In this document: one piece after another, positions 8,081 to 15,792 of the stretch
Layout of the letters: each line of letters starts with the position of its first letter
Numbering within the stretch: position 1 is the first letter of the stretch
From: CAWCPR01 sp963797475
GTDB taxonomy: Bacteria; Chloroflexota; Anaerolineae; Anaerolineales; UBA4823
Direction of reading: 5' to 3'
Assembly (NCBI GenBank): GCA_963797475.1
Contig: CAWCPR010000001.1
Location: forward strand, 2,170,001 to 2,234,000
DNA length: 64,000 nt
The notes under the pieces: model-generated
What the model saw: only the letters and a program-made list of their open reading frames with translations
Told to the model about the DNA's origin: nothing
Databases searched by the model: none
Program-made: the position numbers and the translations under genes

Positions 8081-8749
8081 TCAATTCCTGACGGCGCGGC
8101 GGATCTCCTCCAGGAGATGGTCCGCGGGGACCGCGCCGACTACGGTGCCGGCGCCCTGGTTGATGGTCGTCTGCGGCACGCCGCTGACGCCAAAGCGGTT
8201 GGAAAGCTCCGGGAACTCCATCGCTTCCACCATTTCGGCCTCCACCATCGGGCTTTCCAGGGCCATCTGGTGGGCGAGCACGACCGCTTGCGGGCAGTAG
8301 GGGCAGGTGGGGGTGACGAAAACCTGCAAGTGAACCGGCTGGTCGAGGTCCTGCAAGTAGCGGCGCACGTCATCGTTCAAGCCTGAATCGCGGCCCGAAA
8401 CCAAAATAAGATCGTTGATCAGGGAGCTGAATTCGTGCCCGGAGGGGATGCCGGCGATGCGAATGCCGTAATCCAGGATCTGGTCGCCGTCGCGCCCGGC
8501 GATCACCAACCCGGGGGCCTTGTCTATTTTATACTGCCCGGCGATGGCGGCATCCGCATCCAGGTCGTAAACGCTCAAGGTGAGCTTGTCGGAGAGCCCG
8601 ATCACTTCCTGGAGCAACTGCAAGGTGTCCTGGCAATAATCGCAGTCTGTCTGCCTCCCGAAAAAAAGGACCTCGACGGGCTGCTGCAACTGCTCGAAAA
8701 CTTCCTGGATCTGGCCGATAATTTGATCGTTCAATAACTTCGTCTGCAT
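8081..8749 (-). CDS. Protein disulfide oxidoreductase-like protein with two thioredoxin folds
   Basis: 222 residues made of two thioredoxin-like units. The first has CDYC (C36, C39), the second CPYC (C149, C152) followed by a cis-Pro segment (SGVPQT). This arrangement matches the PDO/glutaredoxin-like proteins of thermophiles and Chloroflexota, which transfer reducing power from a thioredoxin reductase-like partner to cytosolic disulfides or peroxiredoxins. There is no signal peptide, so it should be cytoplasmic. ATG at 8749 has AGGAG ten bases upstream. It heads a tight minus-strand group with NifX-like, the TlpA fragment and OsmC. Confidence 0.85.
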   Translation of the reverse strand: MQTKLLNDQIIGQIQEVFEQLQQPVEVLFFGRQTDCDYCQDTLQLLQEVIGLSDKLTLSVYDLDADAAIAGQYKIDKAPGLVIAGRDGDQILDYGIRIAGIPSGHEFSSLINDLILVSGRDSGLNDDVRRYLQDLDQPVHLQVFVTPTCPYCPQAVVLAHQMALESPMVEAEMVEAMEFPELSNRFGVSGVPQTTINQGAGTVVGAVPADHLLEEIRRAVRN

Positions 8750-8766
8750 CTACGCTTTTCTCCTGT

Positions 8767-8781
8767 GGCCCCACCGGGGCC
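8767..8781. other. GC-rich hairpin in the leader of the disulfide oxidoreductase gene
   Basis: GGCCCC-ACC-GGGGCC is a perfect 6-bp stem with a 3-base loop immediately upstream of the ribosome site of the gene starting at 8749. No T-run follows on either strand, so a leader structure is more likely than a terminator. Confidence 0.35.
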
Positions 8782-8796
8782 GCTGTAAATAGTCTA

Positions 8797-9009
8797 TCAG
8801 GTAAAACAACCGCTCAAGGTGAACCCGCAGCCCGGACAGGCCAGGTTAAGCAGGCCGTCGTAATCCAGGGCGGCCGTATGGCAGCGCGGGCATAAGTCGC
8901 CAGGACGCAGCACATCTCCTTCCAGTAGCAGCGCCGGCTCCGCAAGAAGCAGCGCCTGGGGCAGCCAGGCCAGCTCATTTTGTCCAATCAGCGGATCGTT
9001 TTCCGTCAC
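8797..9009 (-). CDS. Small zinc-ribbon protein, function unknown
   Basis: 70 residues from a GTG start. Two CxxC knuckles (CPRCH and CPGCG, about residues 40-62) form a plausible zinc ribbon at the C-terminal half, preceded by a Leu/Ala-rich helix. The start is weak, with no clear ribosome site. It lies just downstream of the anti-sigma factor gene and upstream of the disulfide oxidoreductase, so it may be translated from the sigma factor transcript. No named family is recognised. Confidence 0.5.
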   Translation of the reverse strand: MTENDPLIGQNELAWLPQALLLAEPALLLEGDVLRPGDLCPRCHTAALDYDGLLNLACPGCGFTLSGCFT

Positions 9010-9053
9010 AATTTTTTAGATGCAGGAAGCGTGAAAAGGTTACACTGGCATAC

Positions 9054-9317
9054 TCAAGCGTGTGCGCCTTTTTCGAGGAAATCATCCAGGTCCAGCCGGC
9101 GATAGAGCCGCTCGCGCACATCCTCAGGCACGAAAGGCGGGGTCGCGCTGGCGTGGTAAAGGTAGATCGTCTTACGCAGTGAATCCACCACCACCCGGCA
9201 GTTATCGCAGTCATTCAGATGGCGCTCGATCTCCAGGCAAAGCTCGTCGCCCAGTGCGCCGTCTACGTATTCCGACAGCGAGCTCAACAATTCACGACAT
9301 TGGGCGTGATCCATCAT
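9054..9317 (-). CDS. Anti-sigma factor, zinc-finger (zf-HC2) type
   Basis: 87 residues. The first 45 hold the HxxxC...CxxC zinc-binding signature (DHAQCRELL, then LNDCDNC), the ZAS fold that clamps ECF sigma factors. Unlike many anti-sigma factors it has no transmembrane helix: the remaining ~40 residues are charged. It should therefore be a soluble, cytoplasmic anti-sigma factor, perhaps released by redox change or metal loss at the zinc site. It overlaps the sigma factor gene by 4 bases, so the two are translationally coupled. Confidence 0.85.
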   Translation of the reverse strand: MMDHAQCRELLSSLSEYVDGALGDELCLEIERHLNDCDNCRVVVDSLRKTIYLYHASATPPFVPEDVRERLYRRLDLDDFLEKGAHA

Positions 9318-9940
9318 CCCTGGCCTCCCTCCATCATCTTTTTACGCTCCATGACATCCCCAAAGTAGCTGGTCAGCAGCTCCCGCAGGCGCAGGCGGGC
9401 TCGCGACAGGCGGGTCTTGACCGCGGTTTCGCTCAGCTCGAGCACTTCGCTGGTCTCCTGCGTCGAAAGGCCCTCGATCTCGCGCAGCAGGAAGACCATG
9501 CGCAGGCTGGCGGGCAGCTCGTCGATGGCGTGGTCGAGGTATTCGAGCGCCTCGGCGGACATCAGGTCCGGCTCAGGAAGGCAGCACCAGTCGACGATCT
9601 GCATGGGCTCCTGGTCCTCTTCCCCGGATTCGTCCGGTTGGTCGATCGAAAGGAAATTCACCTTCCGCCGGCGCAGCACCATGAGCGCCTCGTTCGTGGC
9701 GATGCGGTACAGCCAGGTGGAGAGCTTCGAACGCCCATCGAACCCAGAGATGTGGCGAAAAGCTTTGATAAAGGTCTCTTGTAAGATATCCTCCGCGTCC
9801 TGCGAGTTGCCAAGCATCTTCAAGGCCAGCCGGTAGATCACCCCGGAATAAGCCTCGACGAAGCGGGCGAACTCAACCCGGTCGCCGCTGCGCAGCGCAT
9901 CCAGGGAGAAGGCTTCGGATGTCGGTTGCCTGCTATCCAT
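9314..9940 (-). CDS. RNA polymerase ECF sigma-70 factor
   Basis: 208 residues with both ECF regions: region 2 (VIYRLALKMLGNSQDAEDIL, then TFIKAFRHI and STWLYRIATNEAL) for -10 recognition and core binding, and region 4 (LPASLRMVFLLREIEGLSTQ, then SETAVKTRLSRARLRLRELL) as a helix-turn-helix for the -35. An acidic linker of ~25 residues separates them. ATG at 9940. It heads the operon with its anti-sigma factor. An inverted repeat at 9989-10004 in its upstream region could be a regulatory site. The target regulon is unknown; the neighbouring thiol/peroxide genes make a redox stress role reasonable. Confidence 0.9.
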   Translation of the reverse strand: MDSRQPTSEAFSLDALRSGDRVEFARFVEAYSGVIYRLALKMLGNSQDAEDILQETFIKAFRHISGFDGRSKLSTWLYRIATNEALMVLRRRKVNFLSIDQPDESGEEDQEPMQIVDWCCLPEPDLMSAEALEYLDHAIDELPASLRMVFLLREIEGLSTQETSEVLELSETAVKTRLSRARLRLRELLTSYFGDVMERKKMMEGGQG

Positions 9941-9988
9941 TTAGATGCATCCTCGTCCAAAAAGTTACCGGTATTGCCGGAGTTCCCT

Positions 9989-10004
9989 TTGGATTGTAAT
10001 CCAA
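9989..10004. promoter_or_regulatory. Inverted repeat upstream of the sigma factor gene
   Basis: TTGGATT-GT-AATCCAA, perfect 7-bp arms with a 2-base centre, about 50 bases upstream of the sigma factor start and between it and the PIN gene. Compact symmetry fits a repressor or activator site. Confidence 0.35.
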
Positions 10005-10036
10005 TTTTATAAGCGTGGGATATGTGCTTGGGGAGA

Positions 10037-10492
10037 TTAGATCCAATCCTGAAGTTGAAAGCCTTGGGTAAACGGATTCACGTATCGTACACCTTCGAAA
10101 ACCACTCCCGCACGAAAATCTTCCCTGAAAATGGTAGGAATTTGGTTAAGTCGGGCGGCTGCCCAGATTTGAGCATCCCAAAATTGGAGTTGATATTGCC
10201 GCACCCCCCGCAGCGCTTCCAAAACAACTTGCCGGGTGACGGGATAAATGGCAAATGCGCGCGCGAGTTTCTCTGTTTCGTTCACGGCCTCGGCAACGGA
10301 CAGGATAGCATCTTGACCGGTTTTTCGTCTTGTGGCTGCGCTGAAAAACTCGGAAAGGCATTGGGCGCTCAAACGCCCAATGCCCAGTTTGGCCAGTGTT
10401 CCAACTACCTGCATGGCGACATTTTGCCTGACCAGATCACGCCTGTCGTACACGTAAACGAGCAAATTGGTGTCAATCAGAGGTTTACTTAT
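10037..10492 (-). CDS. PIN domain ribonuclease (VapC-like toxin), start codon missing
   Basis: About 150 residues with a PIN fold: PLIDTNLLVYVYD gives the first acidic residue, LSAQCLSEFF the conserved Glu helix and LQFWDAQIWAAA plus the ED of FREDF the later acidic residues. VapC toxins cut tRNA or rRNA and are normally held by a VapB antitoxin encoded just upstream. Here the gene abuts the stop codon of the LysM gene, there is no antitoxin, and the codon expected to be ATG (before SKPLIDTN) reads ATA. It may be a truncated relic, or translation may begin at a non-standard codon. Confidence 0.6.
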   Translation of the reverse strand: MSKPLIDTNLLVYVYDRRDLVRQNVAMQVVGTLAKLGIGRLSAQCLSEFFSAATRRKTGQDAILSVAEAVNETEKLARAFAIYPVTRQVVLEALRGVRQYQLQFWDAQIWAAARLNQIPTIFREDFRAGVVFEGVRYVNPFTQGFQLQDWI

Positions 10493-11230
10493 TATAAAAC
10501 CAGTTGTAGGCGAAATAGCCAGAACCGACGCTTTCCAGGCGGATGGCGATCTGGCCGCGCCCGGACAGGGCGGGCGGGATTTCCAGCGTGACCACAAAGG
10601 AGCCGGCGCTGCCCGTCTGGATCGTGCCTGCCAGGCTGCCGTTGACGCCGCGTGTGCCGATCCTGCCCATCCGCACGTTGAAGGTGCGATTGGCGGGGAA
10701 ATTGTACGTCTGGATCGTCACCGAACGGTCCTGCACTACGGAAACGATGGAGAAGGTAGGGATCACACCCGTAGAAGCAGCAAGTGTTGGCGCCGGCGTG
10801 GCGCCAGGACTGGTCCCCGTTTGTACGCACAGCCGGTTGCCGGCGAAGATGTGGTTGGGGTCGCTCAGCCCGTTGATCCGGGCCAGCCACTGCCAGGTCA
10901 CCCCGTAAATCCTGGCGATCTTGGATAGATCCTCGCCGCGCTTGACAGTATAGAATTGGGTGCAGGCTGCCTGCAACTTGGCGATGTCGGTCAACTGGAC
11001 GCAAAGCTTATGTTCGGCGCGGACACGCCCGTCTTTCAGATGATTGATCAGCGCCAGCCAGCCCTGGCTTACCTTGTACTTATCGGCGATCTTCTCGAGA
11101 GTCTCGCCCGCTTTCACAGTATGGACCATCGTGCAGGTAAGCCCCGCGCCGAGCGCCGGTGTGGGCAGGCTGAAAGAACCGGACAAAAGGATTAAACGAA
11201 GAAAGCCAGCAGAAAATTCTTGCGTTTCAT
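10485..11230 (-). CDS. Secreted LysM peptidoglycan-binding protein (frameshifted in the signal peptide)
   Basis: The ATG at 11230 has an excellent AGGAGG seven to nine bases upstream. It reads MKRKNFLLAFFV and then hits TAA; adding one T to the run at 11194-11196 continues into LILLSGSFSLPTPALGA, giving a textbook signal peptide. The mature part has two LysM motifs (VKAGETLEKIADKYKVSQGW and VKRGEDLSKIARIYGVTWQW), each ending in a Cys-containing strand, a Thr/Pro linker, and a C-terminal beta domain of ~100 residues (FSIVSVVQDRSVTIQTYNFP). It would be exported and bind cell-wall glycan. The break lies in a homopolymer and is probably a sequence error. Confidence 0.8.
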
Positions 11231-11466
11231 GTCTCCACCTCCTGAGCAAGAGAGACAAACGGATGAATCGCCTGTAACTTTTAGGCGGAAGTCTTCCACA
11301 TTTTGTCGCTTTTATTTTATCATTTTTTTTCAACCCACCGCCGGTCTCGAAATACTTGTTACAGGCAACCGCCGCCTCTGAGATGTCTTTTACGTCGTCA
11401 CCGCCAGCTTCTCATCCGTTATAATTCTCAATCAGATAAACAATAGCCGGGGAAAGGAGATGAGTT

Positions 11467-12261
11467 TTGAGTTTTGTCACATTAACGACCGATTTCGGAT
11501 TGAAAGACGGCAACGTCGGCGTGATGAAGGGCGTCATCTGGGGCATCGCCCACCAGGCGCAGATCGCCGACTTGAGCCACAACATCAGCCCGCAGAACGT
11601 CGCCGAGGCGGCCCTGATCCTGCTGCGCTCGACGCCCTATTTCCCGCCTGGCAGTGTTCACGTGGTGGTGGTCGACCCGGGCGTGGGGACGGAGCGCCGC
11701 CCGATCGCCGCCCGCCTGGGAGAGCAGCTCTACGTGGCGCCCGACAACGGCGTGCTGACCCTGCTGCTCGAACGGGCCGAAACGGATGGGCAGATCGTGC
11801 GGTTCGTCCACCTGGACCAGCCGCAGTACTGGCGGGCCGAGATCAGCCACGTTTTCCACGGGCGGGACATCTTTGCCCCGGCCGGCGGGCATCTGGCCGC
11901 CGGCGTGGCCCTCGAAGCGCTGGGCTCGCCGATCGACGACCCCGTGCGCCTGGCGCTGCCCCGGCCGCAGCGCACCTCCAACGTCTGGCGCGGCGAGGTG
12001 ATCCACATCGACCATTTCGGCAACGTCTCCAGCAATATCCGCGTCGAGAACCTGGGCGATGCGCCGCGGGTAACCGTGCTCGTGTGCGGGGTGGAGATCC
12101 ACGGCATGGTGAAGACCTTCGGGGAGCGCCCGTCCGGCGAGCTGGTAGCCCTGTACGGCAGCACCGGCAACTTGATCTTCTCGGTCGTCAACGGCAGCGC
12201 CGCCCGGCGCCTGGAGGCGCAGGTCGGCGACCCGGTGGAAGTGATCCTGCCGGAGGATTGA
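11467..12261 (+). CDS. SAM hydrolase (S-adenosyl-L-methionine hydroxide adenosyltransferase, DUF62)
   Basis: 264 residues starting MSFVTLTTDFG from TTG at 11467, with AAGGAG seven bases upstream. TTDFG, VDPGVGTERR and FHGRDIFAP carry the Asp-Arg-His set conserved in the hydroxide adenosyltransferases related to fluorinase and chlorinase. These enzymes split SAM into adenosine and methionine with water. The fluorinase-specific extra loop is not evident, so halogenase activity is unlikely. A TATAAT at 11420-11425 may be its -10 box, without a clear -35. It leads a four-gene cluster with a complete ECF importer; coupling of SAM breakdown to uptake of a cofactor or purine precursor is a reasonable guess. 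Confidence 0.88.
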   Translation: MSFVTLTTDFGLKDGNVGVMKGVIWGIAHQAQIADLSHNISPQNVAEAALILLRSTPYFPPGSVHVVVVDPGVGTERRPIAARLGEQLYVAPDNGVLTLLLERAETDGQIVRFVHLDQPQYWRAEISHVFHGRDIFAPAGGHLAAGVALEALGSPIDDPVRLALPRPQRTSNVWRGEVIHIDHFGNVSSNIRVENLGDAPRVTVLVCGVEIHGMVKTFGERPSGELVALYGSTGNLIFSVVNGSAARRLEAQVGDPVEVILPED

Positions 12262-12264
12262 CCC

Positions 12265-13887
12265 TTGAGCGAAGCCAAAGCGCTCCTCGTCCAGGACCTG
12301 TCTTTCCGCTACCGCGACCGCCAGGAGCTGTCCATCCAGGATATCGCTTTTGATATGGCCCCCGGGGAGCTGCTGCTGCTGGCCGGCGCCAGCGGATCGG
12401 GCAAGACGACCCTGATCCGCTGCATCAACGGCTTGAACCCGCGCAGCTATAAAGGCGAGCTGGGCGGCCAGGTGCTCCTCAACGGGCAGGACAACCGCGG
12501 CTTGTCGCTGGCGCGCATCTCGCAGATGGTCGGCACAGTGCTGCAGGACCCGGAGCGGCAGATCCTGGGCACGCGCGTGCTCAACGAGGTAGCCTTTGGC
12601 CTGGAGAACCTGGGCCTGCCGCGACCCGAGATCCGCCAGCGGGCTTCCGAAGCCCTGGAACACCTGGGCATCGCCCATCTGAGCGGCCGGGAGACTTTTA
12701 ATCTCTCCGGCGGGGAGAAGCAAAAAGTGGCCCTGGCAGGCGTGCTGGCCATGCGGCCCAACATCCTGCTCCTGGACGAGCCCCTGGCGAGCCTGGACCC
12801 CGCCAGCTCGCAAGAGACGCTGCGTCTGGTGCGCCGCCTGGTGGACGAAGGCATGACCGTCCTGATGGTAGAGCATCGCGTCGAAGATGTACTTAAGATC
12901 AGCCCAAACCGGGTCATGTTCATGATGGACGGGAAAATACGTTACCTTGGGGCGTCCCAGGGGTTAACTAAAGCGGTGGACTATCACGAAGTCAAGCTTC
13001 CGGCTGCCATGATCATCGAACGGGCTGCTGAAGACCCACCCCCCCAGCCGCTGGAGATCCTGCCGGGCAGCGCCCAGGCGGACCCCGCTGTGCTGGTCCA
13101 GTTTGAGAACGTGGTCTTTGGCTACGAGCGCCAGGTCGATGTGCTGCAAGGCGTCAACCTGACCCTGCGGCGCGGCGATGTGGTCGCCATCCTGGGTCCG
13201 AACGGCGCGGGGAAGACCACCCTGGTCAAGCACGCCATTGGGCTGCTCAAGCCAAAGTCGGGCCGGGTGCTGGTCGGCGGGCAGGACACGCAGAAATCGA
13301 GCGTGGCCCAGATCGCCAACACACTGGGCTACGTCTTCCAAAGCCCCAGCCACATGCTCTTCGCCCAGACCGTGCACGACGAGCTCGCCTTTGGCCCCAC
13401 CAACCTGGGACATAAGCCGGAAACCATCGAAAAGGAGGTGCACGAAGCGATTGAAATTGTCAATCTATCCGGGCGGGAAAAAGACCCGCCGCTGGCGCTT
13501 TCTTTCGGCCAGCAAAAGCGCGTCAGCATCGCCGCCATCCTGGCGATGCGCTCCAGGATCCTGGTGATGGACGAGCCGACCGCCGGGCAGGACTATAAGA
13601 ATTATATGGATTTTATGGACGCGATCCTGCAACTGCCCAGCTTTGAGGCGATCTTGTTCATCACCCACGATATCGACATCGCCGTGATCTACGCCAACCG
13701 GGTGCTGTTGGTCGACCAGGGCCGGATCGTCGCCGATGGGTCCCCATACGAAGTGCTCAAAGACCTGGACCGGCTGCAAGGCTCGCGCCTGGTGCCGACT
13801 TCGCTGCTGAAAGCCAACCTGGAACGCTACCCAAGTACGCACCGCTTCCTGCGCGCCGAAGCGCTGGCGCATGTTAATCCGCAATAA
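12265..13887 (+). CDS. ECF transporter ATPase, fused A and A' domains (EcfA)
   Basis: 540 residues made of two complete ABC ATPase units. Unit 1: Walker A GASGSGKTT, signature LSGGEKQKVALAG, Walker B ILLLDEPLASLDP. Unit 2: Walker A GPNGAGKTT, signature LSFGQQKRVSIA, Walker B ILVMDEPTAGQDY. Most bacteria carry EcfA1 and EcfA2 on separate genes; here one chain supplies both sites of the dimer. It starts at TTG 12265, three bases after the SAM hydrolase stop, with GGAGGA upstream. With the S component and EcfT that follow it powers vitamin or precursor uptake through a group I-like dedicated ECF importer. Confidence 0.9.
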   Translation: MSEAKALLVQDLSFRYRDRQELSIQDIAFDMAPGELLLLAGASGSGKTTLIRCINGLNPRSYKGELGGQVLLNGQDNRGLSLARISQMVGTVLQDPERQILGTRVLNEVAFGLENLGLPRPEIRQRASEALEHLGIAHLSGRETFNLSGGEKQKVALAGVLAMRPNILLLDEPLASLDPASSQETLRLVRRLVDEGMTVLMVEHRVEDVLKISPNRVMFMMDGKIRYLGASQGLTKAVDYHEVKLPAAMIIERAAEDPPPQPLEILPGSAQADPAVLVQFENVVFGYERQVDVLQGVNLTLRRGDVVAILGPNGAGKTTLVKHAIGLLKPKSGRVLVGGQDTQKSSVAQIANTLGYVFQSPSHMLFAQTVHDELAFGPTNLGHKPETIEKEVHEAIEIVNLSGREKDPPLALSFGQQKRVSIAAILAMRSRILVMDEPTAGQDYKNYMDFMDAILQLPSFEAILFITHDIDIAVIYANRVLLVDQGRIVADGSPYEVLKDLDRLQGSRLVPTSLLKANLERYPSTHRFLRAEALAHVNPQ

Positions 13888-13893
13888 CGAAGA

Positions 13894-13908
13894 TTGGGCT
13901 TCGCCCAA
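13894..13908. other. Short hairpin between ecfA and the S component
   Basis: TTGGGC-TTC-GCCCAA forms a perfect 6-bp stem, followed by CTCTTTC. It could attenuate transcription and so set the ratio of ATPase to membrane subunits, but the U-run is poor. Confidence 0.35.
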
Positions 13909-13962
13909 CTCTTTCGAAATCGTTCATTTTCAACAGGATTATCTTCCATCAGGAGAATTCAT

Positions 13963-14895
13963 ATGGACCGCAGATTGAGCTCTGTCATTTGGTCTCTTGT
14001 AGCTGTCGTGGTGTTTTTCGGTTTGATCATCTGGATCGGCGGGCTGATCAACCCAGATCTTCAGTTAGACGAGACGGCCCTGACCCGTTTCGTCTTCGTC
14101 GCCATCGGCCTGCTGATCGTCTTCATCCTCTACTGGCTGACTCGCAGCAGCGATATTTGGGAGGTGGGCACGCGCGAGGTGGTCTACATGGCCATCGGCG
14201 CGGCTTTGTATGCCATCTTCTCCTACCTGTTCAACGGCACCGTCTTCGTCGTGCCTTCCGTCAGCCAGGTGGCGCTGCGGCCGGCGATCTCCATCCCCAT
14301 GTTTTTTGGATATGCCTTTGGGCCGGTGGTCGGGTTTTTCAGCGGCGCGGTTGGGAACATGTTCGGCGACGCCCTGACCGGGTTCGGCCTGTCCCCGCAG
14401 TGGAGCGTGGGCAACGGGCTGGTCGGCCTGGTGGCGGGGATGGCCCTGCTCTTCACGGATAAGCGCCGCAGCATGAACACTGTGCTGATCGTCAGCGCAG
14501 TGCTGGCAGCCATCGCCACACTCCTATACATCCTCCAGCCGACGATCGCTAACATGATGTACTTCAGCCCGGATGAGAACATCTTCGGCGATGCGCCCAT
14601 CTCGGTTTTCGCCGGCATATCGATCCTGATCGGCTTCATCCTGGTGCTGGCGGTGCGCTTCATCTTCGGCGGCAATGTCGACGTAGCCGCGGCGGTCACC
14701 TGGAGCATGTTGGGCAACCTGGTTGGGATTGGCTTCGCCGCCATATCCGACATCTGGATCAACGGCTTTTCGCCGGCGGTGGCGATCGTCGGCGAATTCT
14801 TGCCGGCCGCCGGGCCGAACCTGATCTTCGCCGCCATCCTGGTGCCAATCCTGGTGGGGGCCTACGCGGCCGTCCAACGCCAGTCCGGGCGTTGA
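13963..14895 (+). CDS. ECF transporter S component (substrate-binding membrane subunit)
   Basis: 310 residues; ATG at 13963 has AGGAG seven bases upstream, and an earlier in-frame start is rejected. It has about eight hydrophobic helices. Two N-terminal helices (~8-30 and 43-60) precede the core S-component region, with the characteristic stretch MAIGAALYAIFSYLF and then PMFFGYAFGPVVGFFSGAVG, where the G-rich helix and acidic GNMFGDAL loop are typical. The substrate cannot be read from sequence. The linked SAM hydrolase suggests something in one-carbon, purine or vitamin metabolism. Confidence 0.82.
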   Translation: MDRRLSSVIWSLVAVVVFFGLIIWIGGLINPDLQLDETALTRFVFVAIGLLIVFILYWLTRSSDIWEVGTREVVYMAIGAALYAIFSYLFNGTVFVVPSVSQVALRPAISIPMFFGYAFGPVVGFFSGAVGNMFGDALTGFGLSPQWSVGNGLVGLVAGMALLFTDKRRSMNTVLIVSAVLAAIATLLYILQPTIANMMYFSPDENIFGDAPISVFAGISILIGFILVLAVRFIFGGNVDVAAAVTWSMLGNLVGIGFAAISDIWINGFSPAVAIVGEFLPAAGPNLIFAAILVPILVGAYAAVQRQSGR

Positions 14896-14915
14896 CCTGA
14901 AGGTGTAAACCCGCC

Positions 14916-15776
14916 ATGCTGGTCACCTGGCGCTACCGCAAGCGCAACTCGCTGGTGCAAAGCTTCGACCCGCGCGCCTGGATCCTGTTCTTCTTGTGCT
15001 TCCTGGCCTCCACGCTCCAATTTTGGGACGTGCGCTACCTGGCCTTTTTCCTGGCGATCGCCCTGCTGGCGGTCTTCACCTCGAAAATCCCCTGGCGGGA
15101 GATGCGCCGCGCCTGGATCTTCATCGGCGGGTTCGTCCTATTTTTCTCTTTCCTCACCTTCCTGACCGGGCGCGGCGGCGTGGAGGTCTACACCCAGGAG
15201 CACTTGATCCGCCAGTTTGCGGCGCCTTTCACGATTTTCGGCTGGCGGCCCACCCTGGACATCACCGTCGAGCGCAGCTTCTTTGCCCTGAGCCAGATGG
15301 TGCGGGTCTTCAGCATCGCCAGCATGACCATACTGATCCCGTACTCGCTCAACCCGGCCCATTACGGCATCGCCTTCCGCGGCCTGGGTCTGTCTGACCG
15401 CATCGCCTACGCCATGGACCTGACCATGCGCTTCATCCCGACCTTCGGGCGCGATTTCCAGCTCACTCTGGACGCCCAGCGCGCCCGCGGCTACGAGCTG
15501 GAGAAGCTGAGCGGCGGCCTGGTAGCCCAGGTGCGCAAGATGGCCCCCCTGATCGTGCCGGTCACCATCCACGCCATCATCGGCAGCGAGGATATCATCG
15601 ACGCCATGGACCTGCGCGCTTTCGGCGTGGGCCCGCGCACCTGGCTGGAGGAGCTGCACTACCGCCGGCGCGACCGCGTGCTCATCGCCCTGGGAGTCCT
15701 GATCCTGGTCGCCTCCATTACGCTCTCCCTGTTCGGTTTCGGCAGCTTCTGGGTGCCGCCAGGGTTGATTTCCTAG
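14916..15776 (+). CDS. ECF transporter transmembrane component EcfT
   Basis: 286 residues, about six helices. The cytoplasmic coupling helices carry LDAQRARGYELEK and AMDLRAFGVGPRT, the two Arg-containing motifs (x-R-G/A) that dock EcfT into the ATPase grooves. It lies 20 bases after the S component and closes the ECF operon. Complete gene order here is hydrolase, A-A', S, T. Confidence 0.88.
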   Translation: MLVTWRYRKRNSLVQSFDPRAWILFFLCFLASTLQFWDVRYLAFFLAIALLAVFTSKIPWREMRRAWIFIGGFVLFFSFLTFLTGRGGVEVYTQEHLIRQFAAPFTIFGWRPTLDITVERSFFALSQMVRVFSIASMTILIPYSLNPAHYGIAFRGLGLSDRIAYAMDLTMRFIPTFGRDFQLTLDAQRARGYELEKLSGGLVAQVRKMAPLIVPVTIHAIIGSEDIIDAMDLRAFGVGPRTWLEELHYRRRDRVLIALGVLILVASITLSLFGFGSFWVPPGLIS

Positions 15777-15792
15777 AAAAGGGATCTGCATC

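Noticed and set aside
11467..12261. Fluorinase or chlorinase
   Set aside because: The protein has the Asp-Arg-His set of SAM hydrolases and no sign of the extra fluorinase loop.
11482..12876. 464-codon open frame on the minus strand
   Set aside because: It is antisense to the SAM hydrolase and EcfA genes, has low-complexity Gln/His/Ala-rich composition and no family motif: a shadow of GC-rich coding DNA.
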